Shown here piece after piece: positions 37,001 through 43,862 of a DNA stretch of 64,000 nucleotides. The stretch lies in NCBI GenBank assembly GCA_032716605.1, contig CM064506.1:18922556-18986555 (forward strand), read 5' to 3'. Under the pieces are notes generated by a model, which saw only the letters and a list, made by a program, of their open reading frames with translations, had not been told where the DNA came from and ran no database searches. Each line of letters begins with the position of its first letter. The first letter of the stretch is position 1. The position numbers were made by a program, and so were the translations under genes. This DNA is from Paralithodes platypus. Taxonomy: Eukaryota; Arthropoda; Malacostraca; Decapoda; Lithodidae.

Positions 37001-38668
37001 TTTCCTGACGAGCGATAGCGAGCCTGTATTTTTAAAAGGAACTGGCCTTTGTCTGGGACATTTTTCTACCAAAAAATGTACATACAAATTCATCTTGAAA
37101 GGGGGGCTTTGGAGGGTGTTCTTTTAAGATTGATTGATGATAACGAGGAAACTAATAAATATATGAATAAATAGACCAAAAAAATAACCACTACCCCCCT
37201 TAATTGCTGTGAGTATAGTGTAGGTAATGATATACATATTTCTCTGCAGACACTCCGAGACGTTGGTGGTTGCTGCACTGGTTATTCGGTCTACTGGCAG
37301 TAACAGGTGTGGTGATGGTCCTCATAGCTCGAGGACACTACACTGTCGACTGTCTCATAGCTTACTACATCACCACCAGAATATTCTACATTTATCATAC
37401 TTTAGCCAATAATGCTAGCCTCAAGGTATGTACATTGTGCTGTTATTTTGTATTCTGAAATATTACTATACACTGTCATCAGAGACTACCAGAATCTTCC
37501 TTTATCTATCTATTGCCAGATGCCCTTAATCCCCGTCTACATTGATTTATATATTCATTTTTCCTACAACAGCTATATCCTATCAATGCCAGGTGGCCAG
37601 TTTGTTTGTGTATAGTGTTGGAAGTGTTACTATATTATGGTTGTGCGAGTGTTATTGATCCGTAATTTCATCTGTCTCGAGTCAGCCACTCTTAGCTATG
37701 GGATATGTACTTACATACATTTTCATTTTGCTTCAGGAGTCTATAAGCTGTACCCAAATTTGTTTTACAACATACATACACTGTACATGCACAGTTTTAA
37801 AGACCCAAGCTTTCCACAGAAGCTGCAGTTTCAGTTTCACGTCCTAATTGTGGTGTTCCAGACAGCCAAGTTCAGAGCTTCCCCACTTGTCAGGTTTTTA
37901 AATTAAAGATCTGAGCGTATAGCCTGATTCCACGTCTCTCTAGATACCCCTTGGTGCAGACTTGCATCTTTTCACTCAGTTTAGTTCATTGATCCTCTCT
38001 ACATGCACAAACCATCCAAGCCTGCTTGAATACATCTTATCACTGATACTCTTGATACGTAACCGTCTCCTCAGCTCTTCACTAGATATCCTATCTTGCA
38101 GTTTGGCCCCACTCATCCATCTCATCTCATTAATTTCCATTCTGTTTATATTATCTGCTTTGACAGGCCACGTTTATGAAGCACAGGTTATAGCGCTTTT
38201 GATAAACAAAGTGTACACCTTTCCCTTCAAGCAGTTTGGGAGTGTTTATACAGTATATTAATAATGATACTTTAGGAGTCTAGTTTATATTGGGTATGTA
38301 TGTACTCAGGCCCAATCCCCGTTTTTTTGTTTTTTTTTGTTTTTTCCCCTCGGGGGTGGCCGACTCGACACAGAGTCTGTATAGGGACAACACAACACAA
38401 CAGAATGAACACACAAAACACAATTTCACACACATCTAGGTCACCCAAATGTTGAAATTATATAATAATTCAATATCATGATGTTACTGATTTTATATTT
38501 CCCCTTTTGCAGGAGTCTAGTCCAAACAACTTCTTTGAGAGGTTATGGTGGTACCCTCTGTTCTGGAAGTTTGAACGTAACGTGCAGGGCGTTGTGCCGA
38601 GACACTATGAGTGGCCACTCCCGTGGCCTCGTCGCTGGAGCAGTAAAAACCCTCAGAGAACCTCCTAG
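21760..38668 (+). CDS. SGMS-like: sphingomyelin synthase (SMS1/2 type), seven coding exons, 399 aa
   Basis: Spliced coding sequence: 21760-22019, 28318-28448, 30153-30354, 31026-31198, 35951-36052, 37250-37425, 38513-38668 (1200 nt with stop). All introns are GT-AG and all phases agree. The product should move phosphocholine from phosphatidylcholine to ceramide, making sphingomyelin and diacylglycerol, in Golgi or plasma membrane. Seen: HERVPN and PPLPD (150-161), an RRIF...LLYFYRS block (203-217), CGDYIYSGHT (268-277) and HYTVD...AYYITTR (319-333). H276, H319 and D323 match the catalytic triad of the family. About six hydrophobic segments run from 131 to 338. The C-terminus RNVQG...WPLPWP favours SMS1/2 over SMSr. 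There is no SAM domain; the N-terminus is hydrophilic and His-rich. Non-coding 5' exons and the promoter were not located. SMS versus CPE synthase activity is inferred. Confidence 0.93.
22121..22752 (-). mobile_element. TTAA-flanked MITE, family R, copy 3 (SMS intron 1)
   Basis: TTAACCTAAGAAGTGCGC to CCCGTAGTTCCCGGGTTAA. It starts about 100 bp after the exon 1 donor and has the same orientation as copy 2, so exon 1 lies between two direct repeats. It shares its right TTAA with the next MITE. Confidence 0.88.
22749..22963. mobile_element. 215-bp TTAA MITE with CAGTACC/GGTACT termini
   Basis: TTAACCCATACAGTACCAGG at the left; GTTGCTGGTACTCAAAGGG then TTAA at the right. It is related in layout to 42635-42842 and abuts family R copy 3 through a shared TTAA. 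Confidence 0.8.
23000..25687 (+). mobile_element. LINE family L1 copy 3, most complete (SMS intron 1)
   Basis: The longest copy. It starts in the APE-type endonuclease (WLGDFNLP near 23094; SDHKLIEIKT near 23335), then the linker, and RT motifs IAPLHKGESKALPKNYRLVA, GQHGFRAGRS, TDFAKAFDK, VPQGTVLAPLLF and FADDTKL (FADD at 24729-24740). The C-terminal SLERRRERYP follows, and the tail is ATCATAAGGT twice. The endonuclease is 5'-truncated. Frameshifts or stops lie near 23140, 23650, 24450 and 25010 (a deletion in the GTCAAAGTGG block), so the protein is broken. Known for the clade: CR1-like LINEs end in short tandem repeats instead of poly(A). Confidence 0.93.
25808..26790 (-). mobile_element. 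second CR1-like LINE, 3' fragment (SMS intron 1)
   Basis: A 195-residue minus-strand frame (26620-26033) with NKANRILGFISRSV, the SLVRPHMDYAVQFW block and LHSLERRRVRGDMIEVFKWV. Upstream, 26790-26640 encodes LDTLHEWSVNWQMKFNIDKC in another frame, so a frameshift lies near 26630. The 3' end is (TTCTTATG)n, three units at 25814-25835 on the complementary strand, an 8-bp repeat tail as in CR1. It differs from L1 in sequence. Confidence 0.9.
27017..27326. mobile_element. TTAA-flanked MITE, family P, copy 1 (SMS intron 1)
   Basis: TTAACCCCTCTAATCCCAGA at the left, GGTACAGTACGGGTTAA at the right. The same family is at 36258-36587 and 59844-60173. Confidence 0.85.
27335..27478 (-). mobile_element. 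tRNA-derived SINE, family S1, copy 1
   Basis: On the minus strand it starts with an A-box-like TTGGTGGTATAATGC and B box AAGTTCGTATCCCGG, then a body with GCATATG. Related copies are at 31965-32062 and 42935-43066. Confidence 0.6.
27695..28080. repeat. dispersed repeat Q with (TCTA)n edge, copy 1
   Basis: (ATCT)n at 27692-27710 leads into CTCAGGCCCAATCCCCATTT, then CACACACATCCAGGTCACCC and GGAGAAGACCCAGAGACCAG. The same blocks occur at 38305-38450, 44247-44310, 57395-57615 and 63010-63180. Its class is unknown. Confidence 0.7.
28148..28225 (+). mobile_element. tRNA-like SINE head (SMS intron 1)
   Basis: A-box-like TAGCCTAATGC near 28152 and a full B box GGTTCGAGTCC near 28196. It lies about 100 bp before the acceptor of exon 2. 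Confidence 0.55.
28318..28448 (+). CDS. SGMS-like: SMS coding exon 2 (residues 87-131)
   Basis: Acceptor TTTGTAG, donor GTGAGT. It encodes the end of the cytosolic tail (VSKEGGGGKYYDSS, then PRFPKEKFKTLL) leading into the first membrane segment. Residue 87 (Gly) is split 2+1 with exon 1. Confidence 0.9.
28531..28671 (+). repeat. dispersed repeat K (ATGTAAAACTTGCAAA), SMS intron 2
   Basis: AAAATGTAAAACTTGCAAAC starts a 140-bp block containing ATCAAAATCGCTATGTGG. It is almost identical to the block inside the MITE at 39359-39490 and related to those at 30040 (minus), 35277 (minus), 41735, 42295, 48348 and 63428. Confidence 0.85.
28845..29537. mobile_element. CTATAGTC-type MITE split by a TTAA MITE (SMS intron 2)
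   Basis: The left end (TATACTC, CAGCTGATGGTAAATTG, to about 28878) and the right end (CAATTTACCATCAACTGAAA, ACGACTATACTG) are inverted. The interior is interrupted by the TTAA element 28954-29441. Confidence 0.65.
28954..29441. mobile_element. 488-bp piggyBac-like TTAA MITE, nested
   Basis: TTAACCCTCTCACCACGG at the left, GGGGCTGGAGGGTTAA at the right, with an exact TTAA duplication. Inside, the block GGAAGGGCTCTTGAACGCCC occurs twice (near 28970 and 29013), and CGTCGGTCCGACGC is followed by its near-complement GGACCGACGCC. Confidence 0.85.
29758..29910 (+). mobile_element. tRNA-like SINE with duplicated A-box region (SMS intron 2)
   Basis: TTCGTGGCATGTTCGGTAGC and TTCGTGGCATGGTCGGTAGC lie about 52 bp apart, each followed by GCGTCTGACTGCTGA. 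The second is followed by a B box CAGTTCGATCCC. The head has thus been tandemly duplicated or re-inserted. Confidence 0.65.
30040..30128 (-). repeat. dispersed repeat K, inverted copy beside exon 3 acceptor
   Basis: TTCCACATAGCGATTTTGAT to TTGCAAGTTTTACATTATAA, the reverse complement of repeat K. It ends about 25 bp before exon 3, leaving ATAATTGTTTTGCAG as the acceptor tract. Confidence 0.85.
30153..30354 (+). CDS. SGMS-like: SMS coding exon 3 (residues 131-198)
   Basis: Acceptor TTTTGCAG, donor GTCAGT. It encodes membrane segment 1 (FIFLFCNWIFTTASLAL), the lumenal HERVPN...PPLPD motif (residues 150-161), and segment 2 (EILIIVSVYLCVMVVFF), ending KHR. The PLPD element is the D1 region of the family. 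Confidence 0.95.
30600..30688 (-). mobile_element. tRNA-derived SINE head (SMS intron 3)
   Basis: On the minus strand: A box region GGTGGTCTAGTGGTTAAGG and B box GGGTTCGAACCC, a well-formed tRNA-like promoter. Confidence 0.75.
31026..31198 (+). CDS. SGMS-like: SMS coding exon 4 (residues 198-256)
   Basis: Acceptor TTGCTCTCAG, donor GTGGGT. It encodes the D2 region: RRIFLIVGLLYFYRSITM (203-220) with segment 3, then TVLPVANPNYYC and the loop before the next segment. Residue 198 (Arg) and residue 256 (Gly) are split by introns. Confidence 0.95.
31655..31912 (+). mobile_element. LINE family L1 copy 5, short 3' fragment (SMS intron 4)
   Basis: The last 260 bp of L1 (GGCTGGTTATCACATAGAGG onward, LFNKLPRRVRD block), ending CAACAAAGGTAACAGG. 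It is more diverged than copies 2 to 4. Confidence 0.85.
31965..32064 (-). mobile_element. tRNA-derived SINE, family S1, copy 2
   Basis: Carries CAATGAAATTAATGAAAGCA and GATTCGAACCTGGGTTATCA, shared with 42935-43066. The A-box end is truncated. Confidence 0.65.
32216..33585. mobile_element. about 1.37-kb element with 70-80-bp inverted ends (SMS intron 4)
   Basis: The left end GGAGTGTTCAATCTGTAGAC, GATGTCACCAGATTC and TAAAATGTGAAC mirrors the right end GTTCACATTTTATTA, GAATCTGGTGACATC and AGATTGAACACTC. Inside there are at least four GATTGGCTAA/TTAGCCAATC boxes (near 32680, 32948, 33050, 33320) and no long reading frame. Target duplication was not resolved. Confidence 0.65.
33586..34559. other. 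SMS intron 4 interior, unassigned
   Basis: No gene seen. 34270-34560 may belong to the same LINE fragment as 34560-35030 but is too diverged to translate convincingly. Confidence 0.35.
34560..35030 (-). mobile_element. LINE fragment downstream of an RNase H domain (SMS intron 4)
   Basis: Minus-strand frames encode RRNQVVLTRLRIGHTWYTHG, then PPYCRRCQTRITVSHIL, and after a frameshift SECPLYERERQLHF. The order (LRIGHT, Cys-rich knuckle, SHILxECPLY) is that of the region after RNase H in I/Jockey/R1-group LINEs. Broken and 5'-truncated. Confidence 0.8.
35277..35372 (-). repeat. dispersed repeat K, inverted copy (SMS intron 4)
   Basis: TTTCCACATAGCAATTTTGA to TTGCAAGTTTTACATTATAA. Preceded at 35222-35238 by (CTAT)n. 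Confidence 0.8.
35385..35778 (-). mobile_element. AAC-tailed retroelement, family T, copy 1 (SMS intron 4)
   Basis: On the + strand it starts (TTG)n TTCCCCAAGCTGCC and ends CCAGCCCATCACCA; read on the minus strand it therefore ends in an (AAC)n tail. The same family is at 49505, 54065, 56660, 61258 and 63962. It looks like the 3' part of a retroposon; no RT is seen. Confidence 0.75.
35818..35950 (+). promoter_or_regulatory. triplicated 3' splice-acceptor region of SMS exon 5
   Basis: GGTTTGTTCTCAG followed by GTTTTGGT-like sequence occurs with AG at 35824-35825, 35870-35871 and 35949-35950. Only the last opens a coding exon. Use of either upstream AG would meet an in-frame TGA within five codons (GTTTTGGTTGA and GCTTTGTTTGTTGA). 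Confidence 0.75.
35951..36052 (+). CDS. SGMS-like: SMS coding exon 5 (residues 256-290), D3 motif
   Basis: Donor GTGAGT. It encodes GLSINGQHTF, then CGDYIYSGHT (268-277) with catalytic His276, and membrane segment VCLVLAYLIV. Residue 290 (Tyr) is completed by exon 6. Confidence 0.96.
36190..36842 (-). mobile_element. G4-family MITE split by family P MITE (SMS intron 5)
   Basis: Minus orientation: GGGGAGATTGTCTGTTTTTC at the right edge, GGAGGTCTACGGAGG end at the left. The body is interrupted at CCTCCTTTAA by the element 36258-36587. Contains the CGGCCGAAGGCTGG stem. Confidence 0.8.
36258..36587. mobile_element. TTAA-flanked MITE, family P, copy 2
   Basis: TTAACCCGTACAATCCCAGC at the left, GGTACAGTAGGGGTTAA at the right. 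Inside, CCCAGCGACGGCWGMRAGCC is repeated (36272 and 36315). Confidence 0.88.
36877..37203 (+). mobile_element. G4-family MITE, + orientation (SMS intron 5)
   Basis: From CTCATGTTTAGCCCCGTTAG through the core TGACGAGCGATAGCGAGCC to ACTACCCCCCTTAA, ending about 46 bp before exon 6. The first bases of the family are missing at the left. Confidence 0.78.
37250..37425 (+). CDS. SGMS-like: SMS coding exon 6 (residues 290-348), D4 motif
   Basis: Acceptor TTTCTCTGCAG, donor GTATGT. It encodes TPRRWW, segment 5 (LLAVTGVVMVLIA), then GHYTVDCLIAYYITTRIFYI with catalytic His319 and Asp323, and YHTLANN. The most conserved exon of the family. Confidence 0.97.
37935..38205 (-). mobile_element. RTE-like LINE C-terminal fragment (SMS intron 6)
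   Basis: On the minus strand 38145-37985 reads RMEINEMRWMSGAKLQDRIS, then ELRRRLRIKSISDKM and RLGWFVHVERI. This is the RW[M/S]xG...DRI...RLxWFGHVxR module at the end of RTE-type reverse transcriptases. Short and diverged. Confidence 0.8.
38305..38452. repeat. dispersed repeat Q, copy 2 (SMS intron 6)
   Basis: ACTCAGGCCCAATCCCCG, a T-rich run, GGGGGTGGCCGACTCGACAC, and CACACACATCTAGGTCACCC. It ends about 60 bp before exon 7. Confidence 0.7.
38513..38668 (+). CDS. SGMS-like: SMS coding exon 7 (residues 349-399 and stop)
   Basis: Acceptor CCCCTTTTGCAG; stop TAG at 38666-38668. It encodes the cytosolic tail ESSPNNFFERLWWYPLFWKF, then ERNVQG and WPLPWPRRW. The ERNVQG...WPLPWP pattern is shared with SMS1/SMS2 tails. 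The Cys pair I recall just before WPLSWP in vertebrate tails is RHY here (from memory). Confidence 0.93.
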   Translation, partial: ESSPNNFFERLWWYPLFWKFERNVQGVVPRHYEWPLPWPRRWSSKNPQRTS

Positions 38669-38903
38669 TTTACTACAGATTTGGTCCTCAGTAACCAGAT
38701 TTGCATTTTGAAAACCTGAAACACTAGCAGCCTTATTAACAGTCCGATACATTTGGGGTGCAGGCAACTATACTCCGCTTTTCTTTCACATGGCGAAAAG
38801 TTTAGTCCTTTAGCAGCTGATTTCACTATATTTTATGAAAAACAGAATTATGAATCTGCTATGTCTTTTTATATTAATGCAAGCTTTCATAATATATAAC
38901 ATA
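38669..38903 (+). other. probable SMS 3' UTR start
   Basis: Follows the stop codon. The nearest AATAAA forms I see downstream are inside or beyond later repeats (39477 and 39993), so the poly(A) site cannot be fixed from sequence alone. Confidence 0.4.
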
Positions 38904-39081
38904 CAGGTCTCCCTCGATTTACGATTGGGTTACATTCCTGAAAACCTGATCTTAAATAGAAAAATTGTATAGCGAACCCTAAAATTTATGGGGTAAATGG
39001 GGATGCATTCTTAGACAAAACCCAAACCCCTAAAAACTTATAATATCGTAAATCGGGGCATTGGATAGTGAGGGAGACCTG
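38904..39081. mobile_element. mariner/Tc1-like MITE, copy 1
   Basis: CAGGTCTCCCTCGATTTACG at the left and GTGAGGGAGACCTG at the right, flanked by TA on both sides. A second copy is at 50432-50617. TA duplication is the mark of Tc1/mariner insertion. Confidence 0.85.
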
Positions 39082-39253
39082 TAATTGGCTATGAAAACTT
39101 TGTAATAGCTGTACAAATATGAAGGGGACATGCCAATTTACCATCAGTTGGAACAAAACAGTATACAAAAAAATTGATGCAAAATTTACTTCCGGCATTT
39201 TTATTACATTAATTTGGTTTCAATTGCTTATATTTTATACTAATTGCAACAAC

Positions 39254-39696
39254 ATTAAGAGGAGATTTTAGCTTAAGAGATTTTATCTGGATCTTCTCCC
39301 ACATGTTTAGCCCCATTAGTTTTGAGATTTTAAGATGTTCGCCCCATTAGTTTGGTGATTAAAATGTAAAACTTGCAAACTAAACAAACCAAAATTGGGA
39401 CAAGGACAATATAAAGTCAAATTAAATTATCAAAATCGCTATGTGGAAACAACGCTTACTAAAATGAAAATTATTAAATAAAAGAACACAATTTTAAGAC
39501 CTGGTTTAGTGCCATTTAGGTGTCGATTTTTTCCTGGCGAGCGATTGCGAGCCTGTAATTTAGAAGCAATCGGCCTTTGGCCGGGAAATTTTTCTACTGA
39601 AAAAAATACACACATTTATTTTGAAGGGAGGCCTTGAGAATATTTTTTGTAAAGCTTGATGGAAGTCTAGGGAGCAGACTAATAACTTCCCCTTAA
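39254..39696 (+). mobile_element. G4-family MITE carrying repeat K
   Basis: TTAAGAGGAGATTTTAGC at the left and AACTTCCCCTTAA at the right. After TTTGGTGATT the G4 sequence is replaced by the K block (39359-39490) and then resumes at TTTTAAGACCTGG. Confidence 0.85.
39359..39490 (+). repeat. dispersed repeat K, nested in G4
   Basis: Nearly identical over about 130 bp to the copy at 28531-28671, including AAGGACAATATAAAGTCAAA and TTAAATAAAAGAACACA. Confidence 0.88.
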
Positions 39697-40105
39697 GTAG
39701 ATATAGTAAAGAAATATTGTTCCTTAAATAAATTATACTGGAATATCTTTTCTCAATGTGTGCCGTTGACTCTGTGATACTATAATGCTATTGAAATGTT
39801 CTATATATATATATGGCATCAACTCTTGCATAAATGCCCTGCCGCCTCAATGTGTTAGACTGTTAATATGGCTTTATATAAATAGCTTGTTAACATAGAA
39901 GATTTGCATGTTTTTTTCTGTAAGATATTTTTTATATATGTTCGGCACTTTCAAGCATAGAATTGGACTTTATTATCGGTGGTTGAGTTTTGAATAAATG
40001 CATTAATACAGTACAGTACTCTCAGGAATGAAATATATATAATTACTGTACTTGATGATAGACTGCATTTGTACATCAGGGTAGTGGATAGTCTGTTCAC
40101 TTGAA
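39697..40105. other. unassigned AT-rich stretch
   Basis: No gene or repeat recognised; one AATAAA at 39993-39998. Confidence 0.4.
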
Positions 40106-40472
40106 TTAAGGGGAGATGGGGCGTTTTTTTGGTCCCCCTTCTACCTCGTGTTTAGCCCCATTAGTTTTCAGATTTTAAGACATTTGCCTCATTAGTTTGT
40201 TGATTTTAAAACCTTTTGTCCCATTTCTGTATCAATATCAAGAACTTTTGTACCATTTAGGTGTCTATTTATTCCTGGCAAACGATACCGAGCCTGTAAT
40301 TTTAAGAGAAACCGGCCTTTGGCCAGGACATTTTTCTGTCGAAAAATGTACAAATATATCTTGAAGGGGGTTCTAGGGAGTGTTTGTTTTAAGCTTGATG
40401 AAGATTTAGTGAGGAAACTAAAAAAAACATTATATAAATAAATAGACCCACAAAAACGACCAGTCCCCTTAA
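40106..40472 (+). mobile_element. TTAA-flanked MITE, family G4, intact ends
   Basis: TTAAGGGGAGATGGGGCG to CAGTCCCCTTAA, 367 bp. It contains the core TGGCAAACGATACCGAGCC (mutated) and the GGCCTTTGGCC stem. Confidence 0.87.
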
Positions 40473-40668
40473 GGCAGTGTCACACGAGCGCTTTTTCCGG
40501 CAATTTTCCATGAGCAAGTTTTTTCTATTATTATTTTGGGACTTTTTGCACTGGTATGGGTAACTAAACTGAAGGTAGATTATGTTAGGTGGCTGAATTC
40601 AAGTGTAATCTTTGAAGCTTCCAGACCATAATTGCCCGTAAAAAAGGGCTCGTGTGACACCAGCTTTA
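40473..40668. mobile_element. MITE with GTCACACGAGC termini
   Basis: GGCAGTGTCACACGAGCGC and TTCCGGCAATTTTCC at the left; TTGCCCGTAAAAAAGGGCTC and GTGTGACACCAGC at the right, inverted. Related ends appear at 8178-8640, and near 53845 (ATCACACAAGCACTTTTG) and 60615 (GTGCTTGTGTGATACC). Confidence 0.7.
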
Positions 40669-41138
40669 GGACAGCATTCTTGACCAATTTCCCCTCATAA
40701 CTCAATAAGGACTAGAGCAAGCAAGATGACGTTTCTGTTATTTGAAAACAGTCATCCTGGATATTAACAACCCGTTTGTTCCAGCCATATTCAAGTTCTA
40801 TTCTATATACTCTGGCACATACTCCAATTTATTTATTTTTATTTTTTTTACAAAAGGTTATTGGTCAAGATTTTTGGCCTAATCAAAGTGAATAGAGTAT
40901 AGTTGAAGTGAAAGACTATATCATGGGTGTTCTTTTTAAAGGTTTTTATCAATATGCTGATTGGCAGTTTTCAATATGTAGGCTACTGTTGTTTGATACC
41001 AAAATTAAGATGTACATAATTACAATGTCCTTAAAAATATTTGTCTGCACAAAGGTACCCTACAATACATTTCCACATTTATATTAACATACATACTTTC
41101 CAGCCAGGCCAACATACTCGTTCTACAGGGAAACAAAG
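40669..41138. other. unassigned non-coding stretch
   Basis: No gene seen. 40858-40925 shows a diverged inverted TATAGT end, possibly another decayed MITE. Confidence 0.35.
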
Positions 41139-41247
41139 GGGTGTAGGGGGTGGTATTTTTTAAAGCTTGATGGAGGTCTAGCTAGGAAACTAAAAAATTT
41201 ATAGATAAATTAGTAATTAGACCAAAAAATAACCACTACCCCCTTAA
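41139..41247 (+). mobile_element. G4-family MITE 3' fragment
   Basis: Last third of the family (GTAGGGGGTGGTATTTTTTA, AAGCTTGATGGAGGTCTAGC) ending CTACCCCCTTAA. Confidence 0.7.
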
Positions 41248-41477
41248 CCCTTTCATGCATATGACGCAATTTTGAGCCTATTGGGGATACTTTAAAGCCT
41301 TTGTTACCATCAGGGGTATTTAGAAACCTTTAGTTTAGTTACTTCAACCTCTGCAGTTGTCTTTGAGTTAGCTGTGGGCAGAAAACTAATTTTGGAGAGG
41401 TAATTATAAGAGTGAGAGAACTCTATTTCTTATTGCTAATCTGGCAACTCTGCATCATAAATGCGTGACAGGGTTAA
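41244..41477. mobile_element. piggyBac-like TTAA MITE
   Basis: TTAACCCTTTCATGCATATG at the left, ATGCGTGACAGGGTTAA at the right, sharing its left TTAA with the preceding G4 fragment. Confidence 0.78.
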
Positions 41478-41734
41478 GTCATAGAAGTGTCAAATTAAGA
41501 TTCCTCTCAAGATTTCAACAAATTATTATCAAGGTTTACAGCTAACTACTAATTTTGACTATACCTTTTCCATTTGGGGTTATCAATTTCACAACCAGGC
41601 TCCTATACTCCGATTCGTGGCCGTGGCCTTCCTTAGGAACTCAATTTGTTTTGTTACAATTATTTTTGTTTTCTACTACTAGTCACAACTCACCTGGCCC
41701 ACAGAAAAAATATAACCACCAAGATTTGATACAA

Positions 41735-41815
41735 ATTATAATGTAAAACTTGCAAAATAAACAAACCAAAACAGTAATGACACAATATAAAGAACTTATC
41801 AAAATTAAACAGACA
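41735..41815 (+). repeat. dispersed repeat K
   Basis: ATAATGTAAAACTTGCAAAA, then CACAATATAAAGAACTTATC. Confidence 0.75.
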
Positions 41816-42259
41816 TTGACACACTTTTTCACTCACGCTTCCTACCCTCGGAAACCTCCCCTCCACATAAGAATAAGGTAATAATAATGTAAACACAATG
41901 TAAAATCATATTGCTAAATAACAAGTTTTGACTTTTTCTTGTGCAACAGACACAGTATCGTCATCACTATATTTTTTACATTGTTCACTAATGTGCCGAT
42001 GCTTTTTTATATTTGTAATTCTTGTTTCTCAACGTTTTCATCTATTGCAACACTACTCATTTTATAATATATTCCTCCACACATAAGAGCACCTTATTCA
42101 ATTTTACAGTCAAGGGAAAAAGCTAAAAATTTAATAAAAAAAATATAATGAACACAAATTTATTCTGTGATATGAATAGTAGGGGTAATTATTTCATTCT
42201 AGTAAGACATTGCAGGTAAGGCTGGCATCACATGACTACTTCACCGGTGGATGTATCAG

Positions 42260-42365
42260 GCCCCCCCCCCCCCCCCCTCCTCAGTGGTATGGTTAAAATG
42301 TAAAACTTGCAAACAAAACTGGGACAAAGACAATATAAAGTCAAATTAACTTATCAACTTATCAA
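42260..42365 (+). repeat. poly(C) run and dispersed repeat K
   Basis: A poly(C) run at 42261-42277, then AAAATGTAAAACTTGCAAAC and GACAATATAAAGTCAAATTA from 42296. Confidence 0.75.
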
Positions 42366-42499
42366 ACTAATGGAAAAATTGGAGTTAAAAATATGCTGAA
42401 ATGGTGTCTATTTTCACTTCTATCATGACGGGATTTTTAATCTTGCTGCTGGTGATCTAGATAAGTTACATTTAATACAAAGCTGAGTAACGCAATTCT

Positions 42500-42500
42500 G

Positions 42501-42538
<38 letters not shown>

Positions 42539-42540
42539 CA
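42500..42540. repeat. poly(T) run
   Basis: About 33 consecutive T. The Lys-rich minus-strand frame over it is an artefact. Confidence 0.95.
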
Positions 42541-42634
42541 GAATGTTTTGATTCTGAAACAATTTGCCGATACAGTTTCCCCATGTGACCCGGCCTTATA
42601 AGTTGCTGCATTATTAGGTAGTGTTGTCTGCCTC

Positions 42635-42842
42635 TTAACTCTTTCAGTATCACGGTCTTTTTGTTTTTTAATTTTCTGGCCAGCATTAGATGATTTTGCT
42701 CAGCTTTGGAAGGATCTGTGTTTATTAAAGGGTTAATTGATGTAGTCTGTAGCCTTTTCATTCCTTGCCGTCTTGCCTGAGCTCAATAAAATAGTCTGAC
42801 GGATGCTGGTATTAAAGGAGAACATGTCACTGAAAGGGTTAA
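42635..42842. mobile_element. 208-bp TTAA MITE with CTTTCAGT ends
   Basis: TTAACTCTTTCAGTATCACG at the left, TGTCACTGAAAGGGTTAA at the right. Similar layout to 22749-22963 and to the left end at 60915. Confidence 0.83.
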
Positions 42843-42934
42843 ACTAGTCCATCAGATAAACTAGAGTCCATAGGTAGAAATTATTGGACAGCTGGATTCA
42901 AAAGTTCCCAGATAAACTTGATGAGAAATAATCT

Positions 42935-43066
42935 AATTTATTAATTTCACTCCCAACACCAAACGCCTTCCAATGAAATTAATGAAAGCATGTGATCCTA
43001 CCGGGATACGAACCCGGGTTACCACATACAGATCTTAAACACTAACCATTACACCATCAAGACGGT
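42935..43066 (-). mobile_element. tRNA-derived SINE, family S1, copy 3
   Basis: Minus strand: GTCTTGATGGTGTAATGG (A box) and GGGTTCGTATCCC (B box), then a body with TGCTTTCATTAATTTCATTG. Best-preserved copy of the family. Confidence 0.8.
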
Positions 43067-43690
43067 TATAAGTACAGCACATGACCACGATTGATATCCA
43101 TAAGTCAAAGTCCAGGGAGAAACACAACTAATAGTCTATACATTTTATTTTTAAAATTAAATATTGAAGACTAGAGCAAGGAAAAACAAATTATGTGAAA
43201 ATCTCGTAATCTACTCCATTCGTGAAAAATTAAAACTACCTACAGATTCTAATAGTTTCTTGTCCAGGTTGTCAGGGAACTAGTAAATCCCACTGTACCT
43301 TTTTTTTTTTAATCTTGAATTACTTGCTCATACTTGATACAGTAATGAGAATAAGGTAGATTTCCTCATGATGTACGTATCCGTCATGATAAAGAAATTG
43401 TAGAGAATTATGTGTGTACTGAGCCTCCTGTCGTTAGTATGTGGAAGTGTACGCTGGTTCAAAAGTGTTCTGTAAGTGCCATTTTCTATGCCTACTCCGT
43501 TCGTTTTAACTGGGAGATAAATTTCATGCCATTCTAGCTGATTGCCCCACCATTAAGTGTGGAACGCTAATCTACTATATCTAATCTTTGTATTGATGGT
43601 TTGTTAACATGATTAACCATATACTGTACACTGTATTACATTAATAAAATAGTCCAAGCTTAGTAGTCAAAATAGACATTATTTATTGAT
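43067..43690. other. unassigned AT-rich stretch
   Basis: Nothing recognised apart from a short poly(T). Confidence 0.35.
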
Positions 43691-43693
43691 AAA

Positions 43694-43862
43694 AAAAGGT
43701 GGTGCTGCTTCAACAAGGTCATATTTCACCACAAACTAAACGAGAAGTACAAAACTAAATATTTGATTGATTGATAGAGACCGTGGTGCCGGTACAACAA
43801 GGTCATACAGCACCACAAACTAAAAAAAAAACATACAAAGCTAAAGATACAGTACATGGACA
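43694..43862. repeat. two tandem copies of a roughly 90-bp unit
   Basis: GGTGGTGCTGCTTCAACAAG ... CACCACAAACTAAA at 43699 and CGTGGTGCCGGTACAACAAG ... CACCACAAACTAAA at 43790, diverged. Confidence 0.7.

Noticed and set aside
21760..38668. SMSr/SAMD8-type identity for the gene
   Set aside because: There is no SAM domain, and the exon 5 to 7 motifs and the WPLPWP tail look like SMS1/2; a tree is still needed.
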